Below are positions 1 through 5,730 of a stretch of DNA of 6,010 bases, piece after piece. The stretch comes from Clostridiales bacterium UBA1777. GTDB lineage: Bacteria > Bacillota > Clostridia > Oscillospirales > Oscillospiraceae. Every line of letters starts with the position of its first letter. The stretch's first letter is position 1. The stretch covers positions 1 through 6,010 of the forward strand of contig DCGN01000126.1 of assembly GCA_002315275.1 (NCBI GenBank), read 5' to 3'. The position numbers were made by a program, and so were the translations under genes. The notes under the pieces are model-generated. The model was not told the origin of the DNA, made no database searches, and saw only the letters and a list, made by a program, of their open reading frames with translations.

Positions 1-589
1 CCTCGTCGGAGGCGTACAGCCCGCCGCCGTAAATGCGGCAGACAGACTCCTCGAATTCCATCGCGGCGCTACCTGCGCGGACAGTGTCCCTTCTGCCGAC
101 AATGGCATCGCGGCGGGATAGATAATCTGCGGCAGAGATACGGCTCAGCCTTCCCTCAGCGGCGGGAATAGTCATCTTGCCGCGGCAGAGCTCATGCTTC
201 AGGCCGGAGATGCGCGCATACCAAGCGTAAAGGCCCGGCTCGGCGGGCTCGGTGCAGAAAATAAAGCCGTTTTCGCGCGCGTATATCTCGGCGGAGCTGA
301 CGAGTGCGGCGCCGATCCCGTTTCCGCGGCAGCTTTCGTCAACCGCAACGGCGTAGAGGTAGGCGAGTCCTTTTCTGACACCGCCGGAGATGAGCTCAAG
401 GTCGGTTATCAGATGCGCCTCGCCGACAAGCTTATCTCCGCTGACTGCGGCAAAGCCGACACCCATATCGGGCAGAAGCCTGTAGAACGCATCAGTCAGC
501 TCTGCGCTGTCCCCGAAGGTGCGCTGCCAAAGGGCGGCGAGAGCAGGCACGTCGGCGGCGGTATATTGCCTTACGGTAAAATCATTCAT
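1..589 (-). CDS. GNAT-family N-acetyltransferase (C-terminus beyond left edge)
   Basis: The reading frame is open from an ATG at 589 to the left edge, giving 196 residues (MNDFTVRQYT...LYASDE) with no stop. The GNAT acetyl-CoA-binding motif A is clear: V80-A-V-D-E-S-C-R-G-N-G-I-G at about residues 81-93, fitting R-G-x-G-[IL]-[GA], preceded by the beta-strand 'LAYLYAVAV'. From about residue 150 the pattern 'ISAADYLSRRDAIV' followed by a 'GGG' turn resembles the second half of the roughly 290-residue two-part GNATs common in Clostridia, so about 100 residues are probably missing. The start is supported by GAGG at 600-597, 7 nt upstream, and by an 8 bp overlap (ATGAATGA) with the DUF2156 stop codon, suggesting translational coupling. 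The family transfers an acetyl group from acetyl-CoA to an amine. The acceptor cannot be told from the sequence. The GNAT assignment is firm; the two-part architecture is inferred. Confidence 0.9.
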   Translation of the reverse strand, partial: MNDFTVRQYTAADVPALAALWQRTFGDSAELTDAFYRLLPDMGVGFAAVSGDKLVGEAHLITDLELISGGVRKGLAYLYAVAVDESCRGNGIGAALVSSAEIYARENGFIFCTEPAEPGLYAWYARISGLKHELCRGKMTIPAAEGRLSRISAADYLSRRDAIVGRRDTVRAGSAAMEFEESVCRIYGGGLYASDE

Positions 590-1484
590 CTATCCACCTC
601 GCGGTGTATTTCTTTATCAGAAACTCGGGCTTATACGAGAGCTTTGACTGCCTCAGCGCGTCAAGCCCCATGTCATCCTCGCGGTTCATGTATCTGAGCG
701 CGGGGTGCTTCTGCATCATCAGCCTTGTCAGCTCGCGGCACACCATCGGATACGCACCGTTGATGCTGCCCTCGGCTTTTTCAAAATGAACGTTGAACGT
801 ATCCTCGGATATCATCTCGCCTATCGAGAAGCCGAGGATCTTATCTCCGGAATACAGCACTCCGCCCTCAAGCTCAAGCTTTTCGAAGGCGGCAAACGCA
901 CGCACTATCGCGTCGTGCTCAAGGACTATGCTCTTGTCGAGGCGCTCGGAGTTTTCCTCCTGCCATACTGCCAGCATGTCCATGCAGGCGGGGATAAGAG
1001 ATCTCTCGAGCGGGAGAAAGCGCCAGTCATGCTCTGCCTCGAAGCGGTTGCAATGGTTCTTCTTCCCATGAAGCGCTTTGCCGGAGTAGGTAGAGAGCTT
1101 CTCTGCGGCGTATACATAGTCCGCGCAATCGTTGTCCTCGGTGTACTCGAACCTGCCGGGGTATTCCGCATCAAGCATGGCCTTGTGCGCCTCTGTGATG
1201 CCGCGCAGACAGAACGGATATCCCTTGAAGGCGGCAAACTCGCGCAGAGCTTCTATCGCGGGAGCGAGCGGGCCGGTTCCTATCGGGAAGACAAATGTGG
1301 GCTTGCCGTCATATCTCAGCTTAGTGAGCATCCTGTCGCCTAAGCGGCAGATGAGCTGGCGGTAGTGCTTGTCCCAGATATAGATGTTGCCGAAATTATA
1401 GTCGGCGCTGCGGCTTGCCTCGGAGAAGACTATCTCATCCACCCAGGGCTTATCCTTCAGCGTGACCGTTTTGAATTCAATCAT
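582..1484 (-). CDS. DUF2156 protein (lysylphosphatidylglycerol-synthase C-terminal-like)
   Basis: This complete 300-residue protein is recognised as DUF2156/LPG_synthase_C, the GNAT-like fold also found at the C-terminus of MprF. Family hallmarks seen are 'SADYNFGNIYIW' at 27-38, 'DYVYAAEKL' at 122-130 followed by 'YSGKALHGKKNHCNRF' at 133-148, the strand 'NVHFEKA' at 231-237, and the near-terminal block 'NREDDMGLDALRQSKLSY' at 267-284 with 'KPEFLIKKY' after it. No signal peptide or membrane segment is visible, so unlike MprF it is probably cytosolic and lacks the flippase half. MprF-type domains transfer an amino acid from aminoacyl-tRNA to phosphatidylglycerol. Stand-alone DUF2156 proteins have no settled substrate, so I give none. 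The ATG at 1484 is preceded by AGAGG at 1494-1490 with a 5 nt spacer, overlapping the stop of the upstream glycosylase gene. Its 3' end overlaps the GNAT start by 8 bp. Family confidence is high, function low. Confidence 0.9.
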   Translation of the reverse strand: MIEFKTVTLKDKPWVDEIVFSEASRSADYNFGNIYIWDKHYRQLICRLGDRMLTKLRYDGKPTFVFPIGTGPLAPAIEALREFAAFKGYPFCLRGITEAHKAMLDAEYPGRFEYTEDNDCADYVYAAEKLSTYSGKALHGKKNHCNRFEAEHDWRFLPLERSLIPACMDMLAVWQEENSERLDKSIVLEHDAIVRAFAAFEKLELEGGVLYSGDKILGFSIGEMISEDTFNVHFEKAEGSINGAYPMVCRELTRLMMQKHPALRYMNREDDMGLDALRQSKLSYKPEFLIKKYTARWIDE

Positions 1485-1493
1485 AGGTGCCTC

Positions 1494-2060
1494 TTAGTAT
1501 GTTCTTTCGCAGATGCGTTTTATCTCGCGTCTTAACGCACGCATGTCCATAAACGCCTCGGGCCGCTTGCTCTCATCCCGAAGCAGGGCGGAGGGGTGAT
1601 AGGTCGCAATGACTCTTCTTCCGTCAATATCGAACCATTGACCGTGTTCCTTCGTGATGCGGAAATCCCGGTCGATAATGTCCTTTGCGGCGATACGGCC
1701 GAGGCAGAGGATGATCTTCGGGTCAACGAGCCCGATCTGTCTGTCAAGCCATTTGCGGCAGCTCTCGCGCTCCTCATCGGCGGGGTCGCGGTTCATCGGA
1801 GGGCGGCATTTTACGGTGTTGGCAATATACACCTTGCTCCTATCAAGGTCAATAAGCTCGAGCATTATATCAAGGAGCTTGCCTGCCGGGCCGACAAACG
1901 GCTCACCCTGCAGATCCTCCTGCTCGCCCGGCCCTTCGCCGATCAGCATTATCTCGGCGTTCTCGTTTCCTGCACCGAAAACGAGGCTGCGCCTTGTGCC
2001 GCCGAGGACGCAGTCTCTGCAGCCGGAGCATTCATTTTTCAGCGCTTCCCATGTATCCAT
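1494..2060 (-). CDS. Family 4 uracil-DNA glycosylase (4Fe-4S)
   Basis: This gene encodes a 188-residue enzyme of the bacterial/archaeal type 4 UDG family, which cuts uracil from DNA as the first step of base-excision repair. The N-terminal C11-SG-C14 plus C85 and C101 match the C-x2-C...C-x15-C layout of the iron-sulphur ligands. Motif A is 'GEGPGEQED' at 41-49, followed by 'EPFVGPAGKLLD' at 53-64. 'NTVKCRPPMNRDP' lies at 81-93, 'LGRIAA' at 120-125 and motif B 'TYHPSALLR' at 153-161. All expected elements are present and the length is normal. I chose ATG 2060, which has GAGGAG at 2076-2071, yields the usual 'MDTWEALKNECSGC' start and leaves 4 bp after the cca stop. An in-frame TTG at 2090 would add ten residues and overlap cca by 26 bp, which is less likely. 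It is the second gene of the cca operon. Confidence 0.93.
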   Translation of the reverse strand: MDTWEALKNECSGCRDCVLGGTRRSLVFGAGNENAEIMLIGEGPGEQEDLQGEPFVGPAGKLLDIMLELIDLDRSKVYIANTVKCRPPMNRDPADEERESCRKWLDRQIGLVDPKIILCLGRIAAKDIIDRDFRITKEHGQWFDIDGRRVIATYHPSALLRDESKRPEAFMDMRALRREIKRICERTY

Positions 2061-2064
2061 GTTT

Positions 2065-3258
2065 TCAGCTCTCCTCAGTTCCGCGGGCAATATCGAGAAG
2101 TATTTCCCGCTTGTTGTTTTCGGGATGCTCTATAACGTAATCGAGCAGGAACGCGAGCATATCGCCGACTGCCCGACCTCGCAGGCCGACGGAGATGAGA
2201 TCGTCTCCCGTGACGGCGAGATGCTTCACGGAAAAGCACTCTCCGCTTCTCAAAACGGACTTGAGCGTCCTGCGGCATTTCCCGCCGATAAGCGCGTCCG
2301 AACATTCGGCGGCATAGGTAACGGTGTCTGCGCCGAAGTCACGCAGGAGCCGCTTCATATCTGCGGCATCGGCAGAGATGCCCGCGCGCATGATCGACAC
2401 CGCATCGGATGCACAGCGGACGGTTCTGCTGTCAAGCCTGAGCGAGGATAGAAATTCCCCGGCGGAGTCTGCGGCTTCGTATTCTTCAATCAGATACGCA
2501 AGCCCCGTCCAGCGCACGGCGGCATTTTTCGGCAGAAGCGCAAGCTGCGGCGCATTCAAGGCAGCGCTCGGGCGGCGGAGTATATAACCGTCAAGCAAGC
2601 CGGCATCGATAATATCAAAAACAGCCTGCGGCCTGCCGGTAAGGATAGTTTTTTCAAGCTCCTCGCGGATGCGCTCAGGGGCGAGAAATACGGCCAGATG
2701 AGCCTTTTCGCGAATAGCCGACATAGTACCCGGTTCTATTTCAAAGCCGAGACGGGCGGCAAAACGCATCGCACGGAGCATTCTCAGCGCGTCTTCTTCA
2801 AAACGCACGGCAGGCTCACCCACACAGCGGACGAGCTTGTTTTCAATGTCGCCGATACCGCCGAACGGATCGACCATAAGCCCGTCGGGAGAAAGGGCGA
2901 TGGCGTTCATAGTGAAGTCCCGCCGCTTGAGATCGGTAGTCAGATCGCAGACGAAGCTGACGGCATCGGGGTGACGGTGATCGGCATAGCCCGCCTCGGC
3001 GCGGAAGGTCGTCACCTCAACGGCGTGAGATGCGAGGTGTACCGTGACCGTCCCGTGGGCGAGGCCGGTAGGCTCGGAAGCGGGGAAAACGGCCATTACC
3101 TCCTCGGGCAGGGCGCTCGTACAGATATCCCAATCGTTCGGACACCTGCCGAGAATAATGTCCCTGACACAGCCGCCGACGAGGAATGCGAGATGCCCGT
3201 GAGACTGCAGAGTCTTCAATATCTGCTTTACATATTTAGGAGGAGTGATCACTGCCAT
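2065..3258 (-). CDS. cca: CCA tRNA nucleotidyltransferase (class II)
   Basis: This 397-residue class II nucleotidyltransferase builds or repairs the 3'-CCA end of tRNAs from CTP and ATP without a template. The head domain starts with 'FLVGGCVRDIILG' at 25-37 and the catalytic D43-W-D45 metal-binding pair. The ribose motif 'RRDFTMNA' follows at 112-119, then 'DPFGGIGDI' at 130-138. The nucleotide-templating motif E155-D156-A-L-R159-x2-R162 sits in 'EEDALRMLRAMRFAARLG' at 154-171, and the neck motif 'PERIREELEKTI' at 194-205. The C-terminal 'VTGDDLISVGLRGRAVGDML' at 349-368 is the tail typical of Bacillota enzymes. No HD phosphohydrolase domain is seen. ATG 3258 has GGAG 8 nt upstream and fits the family start; a GTG at 3333 would add 25 unconserved residues across the promoter region. 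Some bacteria split CC- and A-adding between two enzymes; that cannot be excluded here. First gene of the minus-strand operon. Confidence 0.93.
   Translation of the reverse strand: MAVITPPKYVKQILKTLQSHGHLAFLVGGCVRDIILGRCPNDWDICTSALPEEVMAVFPASEPTGLAHGTVTVHLASHAVEVTTFRAEAGYADHRHPDAVSFVCDLTTDLKRRDFTMNAIALSPDGLMVDPFGGIGDIENKLVRCVGEPAVRFEEDALRMLRAMRFAARLGFEIEPGTMSAIREKAHLAVFLAPERIREELEKTILTGRPQAVFDIIDAGLLDGYILRRPSAALNAPQLALLPKNAAVRWTGLAYLIEEYEAADSAGEFLSSLRLDSRTVRCASDAVSIMRAGISADAADMKRLLRDFGADTVTYAAECSDALIGGKCRRTLKSVLRSGECFSVKHLAVTGDDLISVGLRGRAVGDMLAFLLDYVIEHPENNKREILLDIARGTEES
2071..2076 (-). promoter_or_regulatory. Ribosome binding site deciding the UDG start
   Basis: GAGGAG on the minus strand lies 10 nt before ATG 2060 and inside the end of cca. 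The upstream TTG alternative at 2090 has no comparable site at the right distance, so this site favours the shorter protein. Its position within cca also suggests translation of the glycosylase depends partly on ribosomes finishing cca. Confidence 0.65.
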
Positions 3259-3266
3259 TATTGCTG

Positions 3267-3270
3267 CTCC
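3267..3270 (-). promoter_or_regulatory. Ribosome binding site deciding the cca start
   Basis: GGAG on the minus strand (within TTGGAGC) is spaced 8 nt from ATG 3258. No ribosome site precedes the alternative GTG at 3333, which also lies only about 18 nt from the predicted transcript start, so the shorter cca product is favoured. Confidence 0.6.
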
Positions 3271-3319
3271 AAAGCTCGGAACGCGCGAAAAAATGCAAAA
3301 AAGCTTTGTATTTCCGTAC

Positions 3320-3348
3320 TTGCATTGACGCACGCACCGTATTATAAT
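3320..3348 (+). promoter_or_regulatory. Predicted sigma-A promoter of murC
   Basis: TTGCAT (3320-3325, 3 of 6 consensus positions) is followed by a 17 bp spacer and a perfect TATAAT (3343-3348). The likely start is G3355, giving a leader of about 105 nt. A TTGACG at 3325-3330 is a better -35 match but sits only 12 bp from the -10, too close. Two runs of six A (3288-3293 and 3297-3302) lie about 53-67 bp upstream of the start and could act as an UP element. The -10 is inside the palindrome ATTATAAT, so a TATAAT also reads on the minus strand, but no good -35 supports it there. Confidence 0.5.
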
Positions 3349-3357
3349 ATCAAAGGT

Positions 3358-3386
3358 ATTTTATCATCCGTTAATATGAACATCAA
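3358..3386 (-). promoter_or_regulatory. Predicted sigma-A promoter of the cca operon
   Basis: The minus strand carries TTGATG (3386-3381) as a -35 element, a 17 bp spacer and TAAAAT (3363-3358) as a -10 element. These match the consensus at 4 of 6 and 5 of 6 positions. Transcription would begin near G3351, giving a leader of about 93 nt before cca. The -35 lies in the loop of the inverted repeat at 3366-3410. It is a prediction by eye from spacing and consensus only. Confidence 0.55.
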
Positions 3387-3410
3387 TAGGGCAAATAGAT
3401 TTTAACGGAT
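3366..3410. repeat. Perfect 9 bp inverted repeat in the cca-murC intergenic region
   Basis: ATCCGTTAA at 3366-3374 is the exact reverse complement of TTAACGGAT at 3402-3410, with 27 bp between the arms. It falls in the predicted murC leader and surrounds the -35 of the predicted cca promoter. It could be a pair of operator half-sites or a weak stem in the murC leader RNA. Three GC pairs and a long loop make a stable RNA hairpin doubtful, and no T-run follows, so it is not a terminator. Confidence 0.6.
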
Positions 3411-3449
3411 TTTCGGCGCAGAGTCGATCACTTAACATACATCTCTTTC

Positions 3450-3454
3450 GGAGG
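3450..3454 (+). promoter_or_regulatory. murC: Ribosome binding site of murC
   Basis: A full GGAGG lies 5 nt upstream of ATG 3460 and fixes the start. It gives the usual short MurC N-terminus before the 'HLVGIGGVSMS' nucleotide-fold loop. Confidence 0.75.
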
Positions 3455-3459
3455 CTTTT

Positions 3460-4836
3460 ATGATAGAATTCGGCAATTTTCTTTCCCCCGGCAGAAAGGG
3501 TCACCTCGTCGGTATCGGTGGAGTATCCATGTCATCTCTGGCGGACGTTCTCAACGGCATGGGCATAACCATTACCGGCTCCGATACTAACGAAAGCCAC
3601 AATGTCGGCGTGCTCAGAGAAAAGGGCATCAAGGTCTGCATAGGCCATGACGCCGCCAATATTACCGACGATATAGACTTCCTCGTCCGCACGGCCGCCG
3701 TTCACGACGAAAACCCCGAGATAGTCGAGGCTCACAGACGCGGTATTCCCGTATACGAGAGAACTCAGGCCTGGGGCGCTATCTCCAAGGACTACGATAA
3801 CGCGCTTTGCATCTCCGGCACCCACGGTAAGACGACTACTACCTCCATGTGCACACATATTCTCATGGCGGCTGACAGAGACCCGACCGTTATGATCGGC
3901 GGTACGCTTCCTCTGCTCAACGCAGGCCACAGAGTGGGCAAGGGCAACACCATAGTTATGGAGTCCTGCGAGTACTATAACTCCTTCCTCTCTTTCCACC
4001 CGACCGTTGCCGTTATCCTCAACATCGAGGCTGACCATCTTGACTTCTTCAAGGATCTTGCGGACGTGGAGCATTCCTTCCGCGAGTTTGCCGAGCGCAC
4101 CCCGGAGGACGGTTATGTCGTTGCCTGCGCGGACGATGCCAACACCATGCAGACGCTCGAGGGCATCAAGAGGCGCGTTATGACGTTCGGCCTTTCCGAG
4201 AAAGCCGATGTCCATGCAGAGAACCTTTCGTTTGTCGGTGCAAGCTCCCATTTTGACGTTGTCTACCGCGGCAAGGTCTTTTCCGAGGTCACGCTTCATG
4301 TGCCCGGGATACACAATGTGAAGAACGCTCTCGCCGCAACAGCCGCCTGCATCTGCCTCGGCATCAAGCCCTCCGCCGTAAAATACGGCCTCGCGAGCTT
4401 CACGGGTGCATGCCGCCGGTTTGAATTCAAGGGCAAGCTTGACGGCGTTGACGTTTACGATGACTATGCCCACCACCCCGGCGAGCTGAAGGCTATGCTC
4501 GATATGGTCGAGATGCTGGACTATAACCGCGTTATAGTTGCCTTCCAGCCGCACACCTACACACGCACGGCGGCACTCTTTGACGATTTCGTCGCTCAGC
4601 TCAAGCGCCCCGATAAGCTCCTGCTTGCGGAGATATTTGCCGCAAGGGAAAAGAACACGATCGGCATTTCATCCAGAGACTTCGTTGAGGAAATTCCCGA
4701 TGCCGAATATTATGCGACCTTCGGCGAGCTTGAGGAAGCGCTCAGAAAGCTCGCTGCACCCGGCGATATTATTATTACTGTCGGCGCGGGCGATGTATAC
4801 AGGGTTGGCGAAAATCTTCTTAAGGATAAGGAATGA
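3460..4836 (+). CDS. murC: UDP-N-acetylmuramate--L-alanine ligase
   Basis: MurC joins L-alanine to UDP-N-acetylmuramate using ATP, the first amino-acid step of cytoplasmic peptidoglycan precursor synthesis. The 458-residue protein has all three Mur ligase domains. The N-terminal UDP-sugar domain carries 'GIGGVSMSSLADVLNGMG' (18-35). The central ATPase domain has the P-loop 'GTHGKTTTT' (120-128), the substrate loop 'ESCEYYNSFL' (168-177) and 'NIEADHLDFF' (188-197), then 'HNVKNALAATAA' (285-296). The C-terminal domain has 'FTGACRRFEFKG' (314-325), 'YDDYAHHP' (333-340), 'QPHTYTRT' (363-370) and 'GAGDVY' (442-447). The 'HHP' and 'HTYTRT' signatures favour MurC over MurD, MurE or MurF. Where E. 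coli MurC has 'EADESDASFL' this protein has a Clostridia-type variant that keeps both glutamates. It is complete and of normal length. It overlaps the next gene by 4 bp and is probably transcribed from the promoter near 3320-3348. Confidence 0.96.
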   Translation: MIEFGNFLSPGRKGHLVGIGGVSMSSLADVLNGMGITITGSDTNESHNVGVLREKGIKVCIGHDAANITDDIDFLVRTAAVHDENPEIVEAHRRGIPVYERTQAWGAISKDYDNALCISGTHGKTTTTSMCTHILMAADRDPTVMIGGTLPLLNAGHRVGKGNTIVMESCEYYNSFLSFHPTVAVILNIEADHLDFFKDLADVEHSFREFAERTPEDGYVVACADDANTMQTLEGIKRRVMTFGLSEKADVHAENLSFVGASSHFDVVYRGKVFSEVTLHVPGIHNVKNALAATAACICLGIKPSAVKYGLASFTGACRRFEFKGKLDGVDVYDDYAHHPGELKAMLDMVEMLDYNRVIVAFQPHTYTRTAALFDDFVAQLKRPDKLLLAEIFAAREKNTIGISSRDFVEEIPDAEYYATFGELEEALRKLAAPGDIIITVGAGDVYRVGENLLKDKE

Positions 4837-5678
4837 GCATTATGAGGTTTTGCAATATCAAGGCAGAAAACGGCGTTCACCTGTGCGTTGAGGAAAACGG
4901 TGTCATACGCGATCTTACCGCCGCGGGCTTTGCCTTCACGATGGACGAGGTCATCTCCGGCAAGGGCAATGAGGAGCTGAAGGCTTTTCTGAACAAGGGG
5001 CTTCCCGTCGTTGAGGGCGAGGTTGAGTTTGCAAACGTTGTGAACAAGATCGGCAAGCTTTTGTGCGTAGGCCTCAACTACAGAGCCCATGCGGAGGGTG
5101 CAAAGGAGGCCGTTCAGGCCGACCCGGTCATCTTCTGCAAGGTAGACAATTCCCTCACCTATGCCGGCGCAAGCGTTGAGCTTCCCGCATGGGAATACAG
5201 CTATGACTATGAAGCGGAGCTTGTTGCCGTCATCGGAAGGACAGCGTGGGGCGTATCCGAGGAGGAGGCAGGGGAATGCATCTTCGGCTACACCTGCGGA
5301 AATGACTTCTCATGCCGCGTGCCGCAAAAGCGCTCCGGCCAATGGCTCATCGGCAAGTCGATGCCTGGCTTCGGCCCCTGCGGCCCTTATATCGCGCCCG
5401 CAAGCGAGTTTAAATACCGCGGCAGGAAGATACAGAGCTATGTGAACGGCGAGCTCAGACAGAACGGCAACACCGACGAGATGATATTCTCCTGCGAGAG
5501 GATCGTGAGCTATGTCTCCAAATACATCCGCCTTGAGCCCGGTGACCTGATTTTTACCGGCACTCCGAGCGGAGTAGAGCTTGAAAAAGCCGCAGGCGAG
5601 CAGAGATGGCTCGTCCCCGGCGATAAGGTCGATGTAGTGATAGAAGGCCTCGGAACACTGACAACTTATATGGTGTGA
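4833..5678 (+). CDS. Fumarylacetoacetate hydrolase (FAH)-family protein
   Basis: This complete 281-residue protein has the two-part FAH layout. A variable N-terminal part to about residue 70 is followed by the FAH fold from 'LLCVGLNYRAHAEG' (76-89). Metal ligands expected for the family are visible: E127 and E129 in 'SYDYEAELVAVIG', D158 in 'GYTCGNDFSCR' and K175 in 'WLIGKSMPGFGPCGP'. The late signatures 'VNGELRQNGNT' (204-214) and 'GDLIFTGTPSGVE' (237-249) are intact. Family members cleave or isomerise C-C bonds of beta-keto acids: acylpyruvase/oxaloacetate decarboxylase (FAHD1 type), or the HpaG-type isomerase of aromatic breakdown. Which applies is not decidable here, and no other catabolic gene is nearby. 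The start overlaps the murC stop as ATGA, with AAGGA at 4822-4826, 6 nt upstream. A second ATG at 4842 ('MRFCNIK', AAGGA at 4828-4832) is equally plausible and closer to common family N-termini. Confidence 0.92.
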   Translation: MSIMRFCNIKAENGVHLCVEENGVIRDLTAAGFAFTMDEVISGKGNEELKAFLNKGLPVVEGEVEFANVVNKIGKLLCVGLNYRAHAEGAKEAVQADPVIFCKVDNSLTYAGASVELPAWEYSYDYEAELVAVIGRTAWGVSEEEAGECIFGYTCGNDFSCRVPQKRSGQWLIGKSMPGFGPCGPYIAPASEFKYRGRKIQSYVNGELRQNGNTDEMIFSCERIVSYVSKYIRLEPGDLIFTGTPSGVELEKAAGEQRWLVPGDKVDVVIEGLGTLTTYMV

Positions 5679-5687
5679 TTAATAATA

Positions 5688-5730
5688 CGCCCTCTGCACC
5701 TTGGTGTGCAGAGGGTGCAATTTTAAGTTT
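5688..5730. terminator. Probable bidirectional intrinsic terminator
   Basis: A perfect 10 bp stem, CCCTCTGCAC (5690-5699) with GTGCAGAGGG (5706-5715), closes a 6 nt loop. It extends by a G-U pair (5689/5716) and a C-G pair (5688/5717). It starts 10 bp after the FAH-family stop and ends just before the stop of the convergent PAP2 gene. On the plus strand TTTT at 5721-5724 and a second TTTT follow after CAA; on the minus strand the run TATTATTAAT follows. Both T-tracts are broken, so efficiency may be moderate, but hairpin strength and placement between converging genes make a terminator for both strands likely. Confidence 0.82.

Noticed and set aside
705..1343. A 212-codon plus-strand open frame opposite the DUF2156 gene
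   Set aside because: No family resemblance, and the opposite strand encodes a complete recognised protein through the same bases.
1654..2451. A 265-codon plus-strand open frame across the UDG and cca genes
   Set aside because: It spans two well-supported genes on the other strand. Its serine/arginine-rich start and lack of any motif mark it as a shadow frame.
3300..3309. AAAGCTTT palindrome and A-runs between cca and its promoter, considered as a terminator or an operator
   Set aside because: The palindrome is only 8 bp with no loop, so it cannot form a terminator hairpin. The A-runs are better explained as AT-rich promoter-upstream sequence.
2698..3405. A 235-codon plus-strand open frame opposite the 5' half of cca, running into the intergenic region
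   Set aside because: It is antisense to the conserved cca catalytic motifs. Only its last stretch leaves the cca gene, and that part shows no domain.
3376..3405. A nine-codon open frame (MNINRANRF) in the murC leader, a possible leader peptide
   Set aside because: The nearest purine-rich site (AAAGG at 3352-3356) is about 19 nt upstream, too far. There is no run of one regulatory amino acid and no attenuator hairpin after it.
3259..3459. A possible T-box or other riboswitch in the murC leader
   Set aside because: No T-box consensus (TGGNACCGCG-like) or other recognised aptamer core is visible, and no hairpin with a T-run precedes the murC ribosome site.
3532..4554. A 340-codon open frame on the minus strand opposite murC
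   Set aside because: It lies wholly antisense to a MurC with every catalytic motif intact. Its translation shows no recognisable domain, and it has the composition expected from codon-biased GC-rich DNA read backwards.
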